This document shows positions 44,436 through 53,718 of a stretch of 64,000 nt of DNA, one piece after another. A program made the translations under genes and the position numbers. Numbering within the stretch: the first letter of the stretch is position 1; every line of letters starts with the position of its first letter. The stretch spans positions 434,001-498,000 of the forward strand of contig NZ_CP049857.1 of assembly GCF_011299555.1 (NCBI RefSeq). Reading direction: 5' to 3'. This DNA is from Dysgonomonas sp. HDW5A. GTDB taxonomy: Bacteria; Bacteroidota; Bacteroidia; Bacteroidales; Dysgonomonadaceae. The notes under the pieces are model-generated. The model was not told the DNA's origin. It saw nothing but the letters and a program-made list of their open reading frames with translations, and did not search any database.

Positions 44436-45167
44436 ATGAGGGGTAAAAAGTGTTTTTTAGGTTTAATTGCTTGTTGTTCAATGTTCACAAACGAAGCTTC
44501 GGCTCAATCAGAGACCGGATCAAAATTAAAAGCCAATCTTTCAGCAGATCTTGTTAGCAGCTATGTTTGGCGTGGTATTAAGCAAGCTGCCGGAGCAAGT
44601 GCTCAACCTGCAGTTTCGGCTTCTTTAAATGGGTTTACTCTTGGCGTATGGGGATCAGTAGATGTAACCAGCAATGATCATAAGGAGGTTGACTTTTATG
44701 CCTCTTATACTTCTAATAATATAATTTTTACAGCCACAGACTATTGGTGGGATGGCGAAGATGCACTTCATTATTTCAGTTCTCCTACAGATGGAAACGT
44801 TGGACACTCTTTCGAAACTGCTCTCGCATACACTCTCCCTCAATCATTTCCTCTCAGCGTATCATGGAATACGTTTCTATTCGGTAAAGCCAATAAAAAA
44901 GCAAACGGAGATAATTCATTTTCAACCTATATCGAATTTAATTATCCTTTTGCTATTAAAGAAGTAGGCTTTAGAATAGGAACCGGCTTTACTCCTTGGG
45001 CAAGTACCATTTACGGAACTGATAAATTCAGCTTTACATCGGTGCATCTAGGAGCATCCAAAGAAATAAAAATAACAGAATCTTTCAGCGTTCCCATATT
45101 TGCCAATGTAATTGTGAATCCGGTTCATGAAGATATAAATTTTGTATTTGGAATAACACTCAGATAA
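44436..45167 (+). CDS. Putative outer-membrane porin linked to ammonium transport
   Basis: A 243-residue exported beta-barrel protein. The signal peptide ends near EASAQ. The mature part alternates strands and opens with ANLSADLVSSYVWRGIKQ, the mark of the TorF/Gcw_chp putative porin group. It ends with a strand closing in the aromatic-x-Arg style (FVFGITLR), as outer-membrane barrels do. It lies 48 bases before the P-II gene and then amtB, so a role in letting nitrogen compounds across the outer membrane is likely but inferred. Confidence 0.75.
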   Translation: MRGKKCFLGLIACCSMFTNEASAQSETGSKLKANLSADLVSSYVWRGIKQAAGASAQPAVSASLNGFTLGVWGSVDVTSNDHKEVDFYASYTSNNIIFTATDYWWDGEDALHYFSSPTDGNVGHSFETALAYTLPQSFPLSVSWNTFLFGKANKKANGDNSFSTYIEFNYPFAIKEVGFRIGTGFTPWASTIYGTDKFSFTSVHLGASKEIKITESFSVPIFANVIVNPVHEDINFVFGITLR

Positions 45168-45215
45168 GTTCGAATCAAACAAATAAACATATATAACAAA
45201 ATAATAAACCGAAGT

Positions 45216-45569
45216 ATGAAAAAAATTGAAGCCATTGTTCGTAAATCTAAATTTACCGAAGTACGAACAGCTCTACACGCAGCAGATATAGACTTCCTTT
45301 CATGGTGGGATGTGAAAGGACAAGGTGATGCTAAACAAGGATTAATATTCAGAGGTATCGCCTACGATATTAATGCCATCGACAGGATCTACATATCATT
45401 TGTAGTCAGAAATATTAATGTTGAAAAATCAATCGATGCAATACTAAAATCGGCATTTACGGGAGAAAGCGGAGACGGACGCATATTTGTTTCGTCAATA
45501 GAACAATCGATACGAATTCGCACAGGTGATCACGGAGACGAGTCTCTTTATAATAAAGAAGAAGAATAA
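45216..45569 (+). CDS. glnK: P-II nitrogen regulatory protein
   Basis: Trimeric signal protein that reads 2-oxoglutarate and ATP/ADP and gates AmtB. 117 residues: starts MKKIEAIVRKSKFTEVRTAL, ends with the P-II C-terminal signature VSSIEQSIRIRTGDHGDE. The T-loop is unusual (WWDVKGQGDAKQGLIFRGIAY): one residue shorter than E. coli GlnB, and the position of Q39 is Ala. The tyrosine at 50 aligns with the uridylylated Y51. It lies directly before amtB, the conserved glnK-amtB pair. Confidence 0.95.
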   Translation: MKKIEAIVRKSKFTEVRTALHAADIDFLSWWDVKGQGDAKQGLIFRGIAYDINAIDRIYISFVVRNINVEKSIDAILKSAFTGESGDGRIFVSSIEQSIRIRTGDHGDESLYNKEEE

Positions 45570-45617
45570 GGTAAAAAGAGGTTATTAGGTAAAAACATCA
45601 AAAAGGTAAACGTGATT

Positions 45618-46973
45618 ATGAAAAAGAGATTGATTCGATATACAGCATTAGCCGGTTTATTATTAGCCACTCCGGCACTTATGGCTCAGGAAGTCACAGA
45701 AACAGTTCCCGCAGCAACTTTAGATTCGGGAAATACAGCATGGATTATAGTAGCAACCGTATTGGTATTAATGATGACCATACCGGGGTTGGCTCTATTC
45801 TATGGCGGATTGGTTCGTCAAAAAAATGTACTGAGCATTCTTATGCAATGTCTTATCCTCACAGCAGTTATTACCATCGAATGGTTTGCAATTGGGTATA
45901 GTTGGGTATTCGGCACAAGTTTTATGGAAAGTGGCAGTTCCCTGGGAGCTGTAATCGGAGGTTTCGATAAAGTATTTTTACATGGTATAACGCTTGAGAC
46001 TTTGACAGCAGGAAATATTCCGGAGATACTATTTGCTTTATTTCAATGTATGTTTGCTGTTATTACCCCTGCTCTGATAATCGGGGCGTTTGCCGAAAGA
46101 ATAAAATTCTCGGGGTTTCTTCTTTTCAGCATCCTATGGGCACTTTTCATTTATAACCCTATGGCTCACTGGGTTTGGGGAGGCGGCTGGCTTCAACAAA
46201 TGGGAGCTATTGACTTTGCCGGAGGTACAGTAGTACACATCAATGCAGGTATATCGGCTCTGGTAATGGCCATAATGTTGGGACGTCGTAAGGGATATCG
46301 CACTACAGGACACCCTGTAACACCACACAATATACCTTTCGTAGTAATGGGTACAGCTTTACTATGGTTAGGATGGATTGGCTTTAATGCAGGTAGTGGA
46401 TTAGCAGCCGATGGTCTGGCAGCCAATGCTTTTCTGGTAACACACTTTGCGACAGCAGTTGCAGCTGTTACATGGATGTCTCTGGAATGGATTATCAATA
46501 AAAAACCAACCGTTGTAGGTATTTGTACAGGTGCAGTTGCCGGATTAGTTGCTATCACACCGGCAGCAGGTACAGTTGATGTAATGGGTGCATTTTTTAT
46601 CGGACTTATTGCCTCTTTAATCTGCTTTATTATGGTGGCATATGTAAAACCCAAACTAAAATACGACGATTCTCTGGATGCATTTGGGGTACATGGTATC
46701 GGAGGGCTTGTAGGTGCTATACTTACAGGAGTATTCGCTACTCAGTTTGTAACAGGAGCAGACGGGGTTCAAGGTGCTTTGTTTGGCAATTGGGATCAAC
46801 TATTGATACAAATAATAGCCAGTGGAGCTTCTATTGCATTTAGTGCTATCGGTACTTTCGTACTATTTTTTATTGTTGATAAACTGGTAGGCTTACGGGT
46901 TAGCAAAGAGGACGAATCTATCGGTCTTGATATTTCTCAACATGGAGAAATTGCATATACCGAAGATGAGTAA
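45618..46973 (+). CDS. amtB: Ammonium transporter AmtB
   Basis: Inner-membrane ammonium channel. A signal peptide (LAGLLLATPALMAQ) is followed by 11 membrane helices with family motifs GLALFYGGLVRQKN, the Asp-containing AHWVWGGGWL, GGTVVHINAGISALV (first pore His) and AFGVHGIGGLVGAI (second pore His). The ATG at 45618 is preferred to a GTG two codons upstream. About 451 residues. The P-II gene ends 48 bases upstream, so gating by P-II under nitrogen excess is expected. A palindrome and terminator follow. Confidence 0.97.
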   Translation: MKKRLIRYTALAGLLLATPALMAQEVTETVPAATLDSGNTAWIIVATVLVLMMTIPGLALFYGGLVRQKNVLSILMQCLILTAVITIEWFAIGYSWVFGTSFMESGSSLGAVIGGFDKVFLHGITLETLTAGNIPEILFALFQCMFAVITPALIIGAFAERIKFSGFLLFSILWALFIYNPMAHWVWGGGWLQQMGAIDFAGGTVVHINAGISALVMAIMLGRRKGYRTTGHPVTPHNIPFVVMGTALLWLGWIGFNAGSGLAADGLAANAFLVTHFATAVAAVTWMSLEWIINKKPTVVGICTGAVAGLVAITPAAGTVDVMGAFFIGLIASLICFIMVAYVKPKLKYDDSLDAFGVHGIGGLVGAILTGVFATQFVTGADGVQGALFGNWDQLLIQIIASGASIAFSAIGTFVLFFIVDKLVGLRVSKEDESIGLDISQHGEIAYTEDE

Positions 46974-46981
46974 ACAACAAA

Positions 46982-46996
46982 AAGGTCTGTGACCTT
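46982..46996. repeat. AAGGTC-type 15-bp palindrome
   Basis: AAGGTCTGTGACCTT, 9 bases after the amtB stop, reverse complement of the copies at 18602 and 48617. Confidence 0.8.
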
Positions 46997-47005
46997 AGTT
47001 CCGGG

Positions 47006-47044
47006 AAAAGGGCAGGCGGTAGCAATATTGCTTGTCCTTTTTTA
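47006..47044 (+). terminator. Terminator of the amtB unit
   Basis: Stem AAAAGGGCAGGC/GCTTGTCCTTTT with two mismatches or wobble pairs, then further T. It follows the AAGGTC palindrome. Confidence 0.7.
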
Positions 47045-47085
47045 TTTTCATAATATCAATAGTATTTATCAATTGGCTTTTTTGC

Positions 47086-47093
47086 TAACTTTG
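47086..47093 (+). promoter_or_regulatory. -7 promoter box for proS
   Basis: TAACTTTG, exact TAnnTTTG, 41 bases before the proS ATG. Confidence 0.5.
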
Positions 47094-47133
47094 CGGTACT
47101 AGAAAATAATTTGAAAGAAAAGTTATACAACAC

Positions 47134-48615
47134 ATGGCAAAAGAGCTTAAAGAACTGACTCCAAGAAGTCAGGATTATAGTCAATGGTATCTTGATTTGG
47201 TACTAAAAGCAGATTTAGCAGAAAACTCTGCTGTACGTGGATGTATGGTTATTAAACCATACGGATATGCAATATGGGAAAAAATCCAACGTCAGTTGGA
47301 TGATATGTTCAAAGAAACAGGTCACGAAAATGCATATTTCCCGCTTTTCATACCCAAATCGTTCTTAAGCAAAGAAGCCGATCACGTTGAAGGGTTTGCC
47401 AAAGAATGTGCTGTTGTAACTCACTACCGCTTAAAAAACGATCCCGAAGGAAAGGGTGTAATAGTAGATCCGGAAGCTAAACTAGAAGAAGAACTTATCA
47501 TTCGACCAACATCGGAAACTATTATTTGGAATACATATCGTAACTGGATTCAATCGTATCGCGATCTTCCTATACTGATAAATCAATGGGCTAATGTGGT
47601 TCGATGGGAAATGCGTACACGCTTGTTCCTTCGTACTGCCGAATTCCTTTGGCAAGAAGGTCATACTGCGCATGCAACCAAAGCAGAAGCAGAGGAAGAG
47701 TCTCAAAAGATGCTCGAAGTATATGCTGAATTTGCAGAGAAATACATGGCAATGCCTGTAGTAAGAGGTGTAAAATCGGCTTCGGAACGTTTTGCAGGAG
47801 CTATCGACACATATACTATTGAAGCTCTGATGCAAGATGGAAAAGCACTTCAATCGGGAACTTCTCACTTCTTGGGACAAAATTTCGCTAAAGCATTTGA
47901 TGTGAAGTTTACTGATAAAGAAGGTAAACAAGATTATGTTTGGGCAACATCATGGGGAGTTTCTACCCGTTTGATCGGTGCACTTATTATGGCTCACTCC
48001 GATGATAATGGTCTTGTACTTCCTCCTAAATTGGCTCCATACCAAGTGGTAATCGTGCCTATTTACCGTAGCGAAGAGCAATTAGCTCAGATCAACGAAA
48101 AAGTAAAAGGAATTATTTCTGCTCTAAAAAATCTGGGAATCAGTGTAAAATACGATAATGCAGATAATAAAAAACCGGGATGGAAATTCTCTGAATACGA
48201 ACTTAAGGGCGTACCTGTTCGTCTGGCAATGGGTGGTCGTGATCTTGAGAACAACACAATCGAAGTTGCTCGCCGCGATACTCTAACTAAAGAAACTGTT
48301 TCGTGTGACAACTTGGATCTATATATCAAAAACCTTTTGAATGACATTCAAGAGAATATCTACAAGAAAGCTTTTGATTTCAGAACAGCAAGCACAATCA
48401 ATGTAGATTCATACGATGAGTTTAAAGTAAAAATAGAAGAAGGCGGATTCATTATGGCTCATTGGGATGGAACTCCCGAAACTGAGGAAAAAATCAAAAA
48501 TGAAACCAAAGCAACCATCCGTTGTATACCTTTAGAGGGAGATAAAACTCCAGGCAAATGTATGGTTACAGGTAACCCATCAGCTCAACGAGTAGTATTT
48601 GCAAGAGCATATTAA
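47134..48615 (+). CDS. proS: Prolyl-tRNA synthetase, archaeal/eukaryote-like type
   Basis: Charges tRNA-Pro. 493 residues; lacks the editing INS domain of the E. coli type. Class II motifs: [15 protein letters not shown] (motif 1 area), [20 protein letters not shown] (motif 2) and [19 protein letters not shown] (motif 3). The anticodon domain follows ([10 protein letters not shown]), then the C-terminal extra domain ending [18 protein letters not shown]. This archaeal-type enzyme is usual in Bacteroidota. Monocistronic, with a -7 box, an AAGGTC palindrome 2 bases after the stop, and a terminator. Confidence 0.97.
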   Translation: MAKELKELTPRSQDYSQWYLDLVLKADLAENSAVRGCMVIKPYGYAIWEKIQRQLDDMFKETGHENAYFPLFIPKSFLSKEADHVEGFAKECAVVTHYRLKNDPEGKGVIVDPEAKLEEELIIRPTSETIIWNTYRNWIQSYRDLPILINQWANVVRWEMRTRLFLRTAEFLWQEGHTAHATKAEAEEESQKMLEVYAEFAEKYMAMPVVRGVKSASERFAGAIDTYTIEALMQDGKALQSGTSHFLGQNFAKAFDVKFTDKEGKQDYVWATSWGVSTRLIGALIMAHSDDNGLVLPPKLAPYQVVIVPIYRSEEQLAQINEKVKGIISALKNLGISVKYDNADNKKPGWKFSEYELKGVPVRLAMGGRDLENNTIEVARRDTLTKETVSCDNLDLYIKNLLNDIQENIYKKAFDFRTASTINVDSYDEFKVKIEEGGFIMAHWDGTPETEEKIKNETKATIRCIPLEGDKTPGKCMVTGNPSAQRVVFARAY

Positions 48616-48616
48616 G

Positions 48617-48631
48617 AAGGTCACAGACCTT
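48617..48631. repeat. AAGGTC-type 15-bp palindrome
   Basis: AAGGTCACAGACCTT then TTTATTATA, 2 bases after the proS stop. Same 15-mer as at 18602. Confidence 0.8.
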
Positions 48632-48659
48632 TTTATTATACTCTATATATAACAAAAAA

Positions 48660-48695
48660 TAAGGAAGCTCTATGTTTTACATAGGGCTTCCTTAT
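48660..48695. terminator. Bidirectional terminator between proS and the acetyltransferase gene
   Basis: Stem AAGGAAGCTCTATGT and its partner with small mismatches, between converging genes, with A- and T-rich flanks. Confidence 0.75.
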
Positions 48696-48717
48696 TTAGC
48701 ATAGCAAAATAAAGCAA

Positions 48718-49941
48718 TTAGAAATAATCAGAAAAATAGGGCTGATTATCGGGTATTATTTGCTCTAGTATTTCAAGTGTATTTTCGTCTGCTTGCAGTC
48801 GTTCAATTTTATGCAGATACGAGGGACTTCGATACGACATCAACATGGTGGTCAATGTCTGAATATCCAGATATACAGGATTACCGACTGCTTCATTTGT
48901 ATGAGTAAGTTTACCTTTTTCATTCTTCACCAGACCAAATACACCCTGATTCCATTCGGCAATAGTATCAGATACCACAAAATGGAAAGGTGTAAATATA
49001 TCCGAATCTTTAAACGGAAAATTATTGAGAAATTCAGTCACGTCAACTATCCGAGCCATATAATAAGGCTCTATGGTCTCTTTGATCTGTCCGTCATCCA
49101 AAAGAAAGTGAAGAGGATCGTTTTTATAAATATTTCCCTGCACCTCATCAACCATCGAATAATGGGCATAAACAAAATTCCAAAGCCCTACTCTAGCTTC
49201 TTGATTTAAGTAAATAATATCTTTGATATGAAAAATATCTTCTTCTATCCAATATAAGATATATCCTTGAGGAACATCTTCCTTATCATAATAAACAGCG
49301 GCTGTTCTTTCATCTTCGTTTTCCCATCTCCAATACTCTTCCCACTCTTGATTACCACGAATTAAGGCTCCATGATTACTCCGAGCAAATTTATCATATA
49401 CCGAAATCACATCGGGATCGGTTACGGGTAATCTTTCTGCAAAACCTTTTACCGAAATATTTTTAGGTATCTGACTATCTTTTATCGTAAAAGTCAAGTG
49501 ATCGGACATGATCTCCCACCCTTTGCGTCGATAATAGGGTATCGAATAAGGATAAAGATAAGAAATCCATTGCCCCTTATTTTTCATTATCTGCAATCCT
49601 GATTTTATAAGATCGTTCATTAAACCAAGATTGGCGTATTCGGGGTATGTACCCACTCCTGTCAAACCTCCCATCGAAAATATTGTTCCATGAATATTTA
49701 CCTGACATGGATAAATACAGAGTTGAGAAACCAACTGATCTTCGTTAAACCATCCGATAACATCTGCATTTTTAAGTATGGGACGTTTCGATTTTACAAT
49801 CTCACCATCCTCATACCCACTTTGTTGAATATCGTTATTCGTTACCTGAAATACATACCGCAACAGTTCATTAAACTGATCCAGATATTCAAGCCCAAAA
49901 GGTTTTAATACTAACTTCTCTCTTATTTTACTTCTTTCCAT
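48718..49941 (-). CDS. Eis-like GNAT N-acetyltransferase
   Basis: Acetyl-CoA-dependent transferase of the Eis type, which joins two GNAT folds and an SCP2-like C-terminal domain. 407 residues. The first GNAT has the acetyl-CoA loop pattern in GGLTGVGTYPEYANLGLMND followed by YLYPYSIPYYRRKGWE. The C-terminal third (FVVSDTIAEWNQGVFGL) looks like the sterol-carrier-like part. Eis acetylates aminoglycosides or other amines; the substrate here is unknown. Monocistronic. Confidence 0.9.
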   Translation of the reverse strand: MERSKIREKLVLKPFGLEYLDQFNELLRYVFQVTNNDIQQSGYEDGEIVKSKRPILKNADVIGWFNEDQLVSQLCIYPCQVNIHGTIFSMGGLTGVGTYPEYANLGLMNDLIKSGLQIMKNKGQWISYLYPYSIPYYRRKGWEIMSDHLTFTIKDSQIPKNISVKGFAERLPVTDPDVISVYDKFARSNHGALIRGNQEWEEYWRWENEDERTAAVYYDKEDVPQGYILYWIEEDIFHIKDIIYLNQEARVGLWNFVYAHYSMVDEVQGNIYKNDPLHFLLDDGQIKETIEPYYMARIVDVTEFLNNFPFKDSDIFTPFHFVVSDTIAEWNQGVFGLVKNEKGKLTHTNEAVGNPVYLDIQTLTTMLMSYRSPSYLHKIERLQADENTLEILEQIIPDNQPYFSDYF

Positions 49942-50052
49942 AAACGGAATTATGTTATTTTTCTAAAGATATTCAGTCTTCTTATTTAACAGGATATAGA
50001 AAAAATTGTTTTACAGCATGTTCTTTCTATTCTCTAGAAGTATGGAATAACA

Positions 50053-50083
50053 AAAGGGAGGGATTTTTAGTTCTCCTCCCTTT
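50053..50083 (-). terminator. Terminator of the secreted EEP gene
   Basis: 9-bp stem AAAGGGAGG/CCTCCCTTT followed on the minus strand by TTGTTATT. Confidence 0.7.
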
Positions 50084-50120
50084 CATATCATCTTATAAAA
50101 TTTACTTTTATTAAATCGGC

Positions 50121-50993
50121 TTATTTTACCCACTCTGCATTTACTAATACGGGAAAATGATCCGAGGGAAATTTACCGATGTTATAAGTATCGGTTAACA
50201 TTCCCCATCTGTTCGTTTTGAAATGCTTGCTGAAATAAATATGATCCAATATTTCGTTATTGCTTATAATACCCCTATCCAAATCATCCAGTTTATCAAG
50301 AGGTTTTCCCCAAGCATTAAACGATGAGTTATTGGCATAGGGTTGTTCAACATCATAATAAGTATCTCTCAATACCCCTGAATTATTAATCAGTTGAGCC
50401 CATGAGCTATCCATTCCTCCATTGAGGTCACCCATAAATATTACAGGCTTATCACCTGCTATTTCTTTTATTTTAGCTAGTATTAGCTTACTACTTTCGT
50501 TACGTGCATAATCTTTTTCATAATCATAGTGAGCACTGAAAACAAAAAATTGCTTACCCGTCTTTTTATCCTGCAATTCAACCCATGTACAAATACGATT
50601 GCAACAAGGTGCGTCCCAGCTTTTAGAGGGCACATCGGGTGTAGCAGATAACCAGAAATCACCCTTGCCTAACAATTGATATTTGCTTGTTTTATAGTAT
50701 ATCGCAGAATGTTCTCCTTGTCCGTTTCCGTCCCGACCCTCACCGTAGTAATCATAACCGGGTAAGGCAGCTTTCATATCCTGTAGCTGATTAGGTAAAG
50801 CTTCCTGTGTACCGAAAAAATCGAAATCATGATATTGTACTAATTTGGCAATATAAGGAGAACGGTCTTTCCACATATTACCAACATCCGATGCATTATC
50901 GTTTCTTACATTATAAGTTCCGACATTAAAGCTTTGTGCATTCACAGCAAAGGCAGCCATTAACAGTACTGCACTGATAAAAAATTGTTTCAT
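50121..50993 (-). CDS. Secreted endonuclease/exonuclease/phosphatase family protein
   Basis: Exported Mg2+-dependent hydrolase, 290 residues. Signal peptide MKQFFISAVLLMAAFAVNAQ. EEP motifs in order: VGTYNVRNDN, FFGTQEALPNQ (metal Glu), FSAHYDYE, FMGDLNGGMDS and SDHFPVLVNAEW at the end. Substrates in this family range from nucleic acids to sugar or lipid phosphates; none can be chosen. It is related to the membrane-bound protein at 13582 but has no membrane helices. Confidence 0.92.
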   Translation of the reverse strand: MKQFFISAVLLMAAFAVNAQSFNVGTYNVRNDNASDVGNMWKDRSPYIAKLVQYHDFDFFGTQEALPNQLQDMKAALPGYDYYGEGRDGNGQGEHSAIYYKTSKYQLLGKGDFWLSATPDVPSKSWDAPCCNRICTWVELQDKKTGKQFFVFSAHYDYEKDYARNESSKLILAKIKEIAGDKPVIFMGDLNGGMDSSWAQLINNSGVLRDTYYDVEQPYANNSSFNAWGKPLDKLDDLDRGIISNNEILDHIYFSKHFKTNRWGMLTDTYNIGKFPSDHFPVLVNAEWVK

Positions 50994-51113
50994 GATAAAA
51001 TTAATTTGAGAATTAAAGGTAATAAGTAAAAGTTATTTTTTGATGATATATTCGCAGATTATAACTTTCTATAACTGTTTCTTTAATCGAACTTATAAAA
51101 AACTGAAATAAAA

Positions 51114-51142
51114 AAGAGGGACATTATTCTAATGTCCCTCTT
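51114..51142 (-). terminator. Terminator of ilvA
   Basis: A perfect 13-bp stem AAGAGGGACATTA/TAATGTCCCTCTT with a 3-base loop, followed on the minus strand by T6. Confidence 0.9.
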
Positions 51143-51164
51143 CTTATTTATTTACATATATTCG

Positions 51165-52427
51165 TTATACTATATATTTTCCCAAATCGCTATCAGGGTC
51201 AAGCCGCGTAAAATCAAGACCATATTTAACCATTCGCTCTATCAGTTTATCATACTCACCTACCGAGTCTACTTCTATGCCTATTAATGCTGGGCCATTT
51301 TCACGGTCGTTCTTTTTCATATATTCGAAACGGACAATATCGTCATGCTCTCCCAAGACTTCATTCAAAAAGTCTTTAAATGCATTGGGACGTTGGGGAA
51401 GCCGTATAATAAAATAATGCTTCAAACCTTCAAAAATCAGAGAACGCTCCTTGATCTCCTGCATACGGTTGATATCGTTATTGCTACCACTTACAATACA
51501 AACCACATTCTTTCCTTTTATCTCTTCGGCATAATGATTCAGGGCAGTAATAGCCAATGCTCCGGCCGGTTCCACAACAATAGCGTCTTTATTATATAGT
51601 GTAAGAATAGTAGTACACACCTCACCTTCGGGAACAAGACAAATATCGTCGATCACTTTCTCGCAAACAGGATAAGTAATATCACCTGCACGCTGTACTG
51701 CTGCACCGTCTACGAACTTATTGATATGAGCCAATGTTACCGGATGTTTTGCTTCGAAAGCAGCTTTCATACAAGGTGCTCCGGCAGGTTCCACACCTAT
51801 TATTTTGGTATTGGGCGAATGATCTTTTATATAAGCACCTACTCCGGCACAAAGACCGCCGCCGCCAATAGGAATAAAAAGGTAATCAATAGTTCCTTCA
51901 GGTATTTCTTTTAAGATTTCGAGCCCGATTGTACCCTGCCCTTCTATCACCTGAGGATGATCGAAAGGAGGTATAAAAGTCATATTATGCTCTTGGGTAT
52001 ATATTTTTGCAGCATTGGCACAATCATCAAATGTATCACCTACTAAAATGATTTCGATATTGCCATTACCAAACATTCGCGTTTGCTCAATTTTCTGTTT
52101 AGGAGTAATTTTCGGCATAAAGATAACACCTCTAACCCCCATCTGATTGCAACTATAAGCAACTCCCTGTGCATGATTACCGGCACTGGCACACACTACG
52201 CCTTTTTTCAGCAATTCGGCATCCAGACAACTCATCATATTATACGCTCCCCTTAACTTATAGGAACGAACTACTTGCAAATCTTCACGCTTCAAATATA
52301 TATTTGAATTGAAATTACGGGACAATGAAAGATTTAATTCCAGTGGAGTTTTTTTGATAACCTCGCTCAATCTGATTGCAGCTTCTTCGATATGAAGATC
52401 GAATTCTTCAGTAATTTTTGATAACAT
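51165..52427 (-). CDS. ilvA: Threonine ammonia-lyase
   Basis: PLP enzyme that deaminates threonine to 2-oxobutyrate, the first step of isoleucine synthesis. PLP lysine K57 in VVRSYKLRGAYN; phosphate-binding loop in IGGGGLCAGVG; CASAGNHAQGVA is the Ser/Asn pocket. A C-terminal ACT-like regulatory domain begins near residue 330 (HYFIIRLPQRPNAFKDFL). This suggests feedback control. 420 residues, typical of the Bacteroidota/Firmicutes form. No other ilv genes adjoin. Monocistronic. Confidence 0.96.
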   Translation of the reverse strand: MLSKITEEFDLHIEEAAIRLSEVIKKTPLELNLSLSRNFNSNIYLKREDLQVVRSYKLRGAYNMMSCLDAELLKKGVVCASAGNHAQGVAYSCNQMGVRGVIFMPKITPKQKIEQTRMFGNGNIEIILVGDTFDDCANAAKIYTQEHNMTFIPPFDHPQVIEGQGTIGLEILKEIPEGTIDYLFIPIGGGGLCAGVGAYIKDHSPNTKIIGVEPAGAPCMKAAFEAKHPVTLAHINKFVDGAAVQRAGDITYPVCEKVIDDICLVPEGEVCTTILTLYNKDAIVVEPAGALAITALNHYAEEIKGKNVVCIVSGSNNDINRMQEIKERSLIFEGLKHYFIIRLPQRPNAFKDFLNEVLGEHDDIVRFEYMKKNDRENGPALIGIEVDSVGEYDKLIERMVKYGLDFTRLDPDSDLGKYIV

Positions 52428-52563
52428 CTAATTAGTATGGTTACATTTCGCATCGGCAAATGTACAAATTTGATATCTAATATGCATTAGATAAAATCCA
52501 AAAAGAACAGTACTTATACAAGTGCATTCATTAAACGACAGAAAAATACACCACAACTCTATT

Positions 52564-52595
52564 ATTGCAATATCCTCAGATTTATTTTACCTTTG
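52564..52595 (+). promoter_or_regulatory. Promoter of the paralogue pair-rarA unit
   Basis: ATTG at 52564-52567, 20-base spacer, TACCTTTG at 52588-52595, 30 bases before the first ATG. Confidence 0.6.
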
Positions 52596-52625
52596 TTACT
52601 ACTCAAACACTAAATAGGCTAATAG

Positions 52626-53690
52626 ATGAATCATAATCTGGAAATACAAAAAATATTACTGAAACTGGAGTCATTATCACATCCGGAAGATAAAATTAAT
52701 TTATTGAAGCAAGCCATACAGATCGCAGATGCCAATAACGATCTGGATTGGGGATTTGATCTGCGTCTCGATCTTATATCGCAGGAGAAAGATACGTCGC
52801 ATTGTACCGAAAGCTTTCCAGCCTTTACCTGGATACTTAGTACATACGATGCCAACCCCGAATTATTCAACGAAGATGACTTTCTTTGGGAATACAAATG
52901 GATGGCTGCTGCTGCAAGGCGTAATGTAAATATTTCACGTCAGCAGGTGGAATCTATTATGGCTGACCTGAAAATGAGGATGGAACGCAATGGGTATACT
53001 CCTCGTGGATATTATAGTGTGATGATTTATTGGAATCTTTTCATTGGTGATATGCAGGAAGCAAACAAGTATCTCGAATTGCGGGACAATACTCCTCGTG
53101 ATCGGATGTCGCACTGTCCTGCCTGTGAACTGGATACAAAGGTAGAGATTGAACTTATCGAAGGTCAATTTGATAAAGCCATAACCACAGCCAATGATCT
53201 TATTACAAAAAAACTGACTTGCGGAGTTATGCCTTTGGCTACTTTTTGTAATCTGACTTATTATTTATCGAAAGCGGGTGACGAAAGAGCTGCTGAGTTT
53301 TTCGCAAAAGCCGAAGAGGAAATTGCAGAAGCTAAAGAAAACGATACTTCACTCATTTCAAACATATCAGACCTTATTTTCTATCTGAACAAAAACGATA
53401 GAGACAGAGCTTGGGAATATTTCCAGAAATATGCCGATTGGGAAATAGGGGCAGAAGATGCAATCAGTTTCGATTTCTCGAAAAACATCTTGACTCTGCT
53501 TAAACAAGAAGGAGAAAAACAATTGACAATGAGCGAGAAGCTGCCTTACTTTAAAGCTGACGGGAATTATAAGATAGCCGATCTTTATGATTTTTATTAC
53601 CAAAAAGCTCGAAATCTGGCTCAGCAATTTGATGCACGCAACGGAACTAATGCGTTTATGAAAGCATTAGAAGAAACAGTATCCCTATAA
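52626..53690 (+). CDS. Unknown TPR-like helical protein, paralogue 1
   Basis: Not recognised. A soluble, all-helical, acidic protein of 354 residues without signal peptide. Helix pairs spaced like TPR units are visible (KINLLKQAIQIADANND, AAEFFAKAEEEIAE, RAWEYFQKYADWE). Strongly related along its whole length to the next gene: shared segments include NLEIQKIL at the start, ESFPAF.WIL, EYKWMAA and AQQFD.RNG near the end. It alone has a C-x2-C pair (SHCPACEL). First gene of an operon with its paralogue and rarA. No function is assigned. Confidence 0.8.
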   Translation: MNHNLEIQKILLKLESLSHPEDKINLLKQAIQIADANNDLDWGFDLRLDLISQEKDTSHCTESFPAFTWILSTYDANPELFNEDDFLWEYKWMAAAARRNVNISRQQVESIMADLKMRMERNGYTPRGYYSVMIYWNLFIGDMQEANKYLELRDNTPRDRMSHCPACELDTKVEIELIEGQFDKAITTANDLITKKLTCGVMPLATFCNLTYYLSKAGDERAAEFFAKAEEEIAEAKENDTSLISNISDLIFYLNKNDRDRAWEYFQKYADWEIGAEDAISFDFSKNILTLLKQEGEKQLTMSEKLPYFKADGNYKIADLYDFYYQKARNLAQQFDARNGTNAFMKALEETVSL

Positions 53691-53705
53691 AAGGTCTTGT
53701 ACCTA
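53691..53705. repeat. AAGGTC-type palindrome, diverged
   Basis: AAGGTCTTGTACCTA, beginning on the base after the stop codon of paralogue 1, inside the operon. Confidence 0.55.
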
Positions 53706-53718
53706 AAACTCAAATAGA

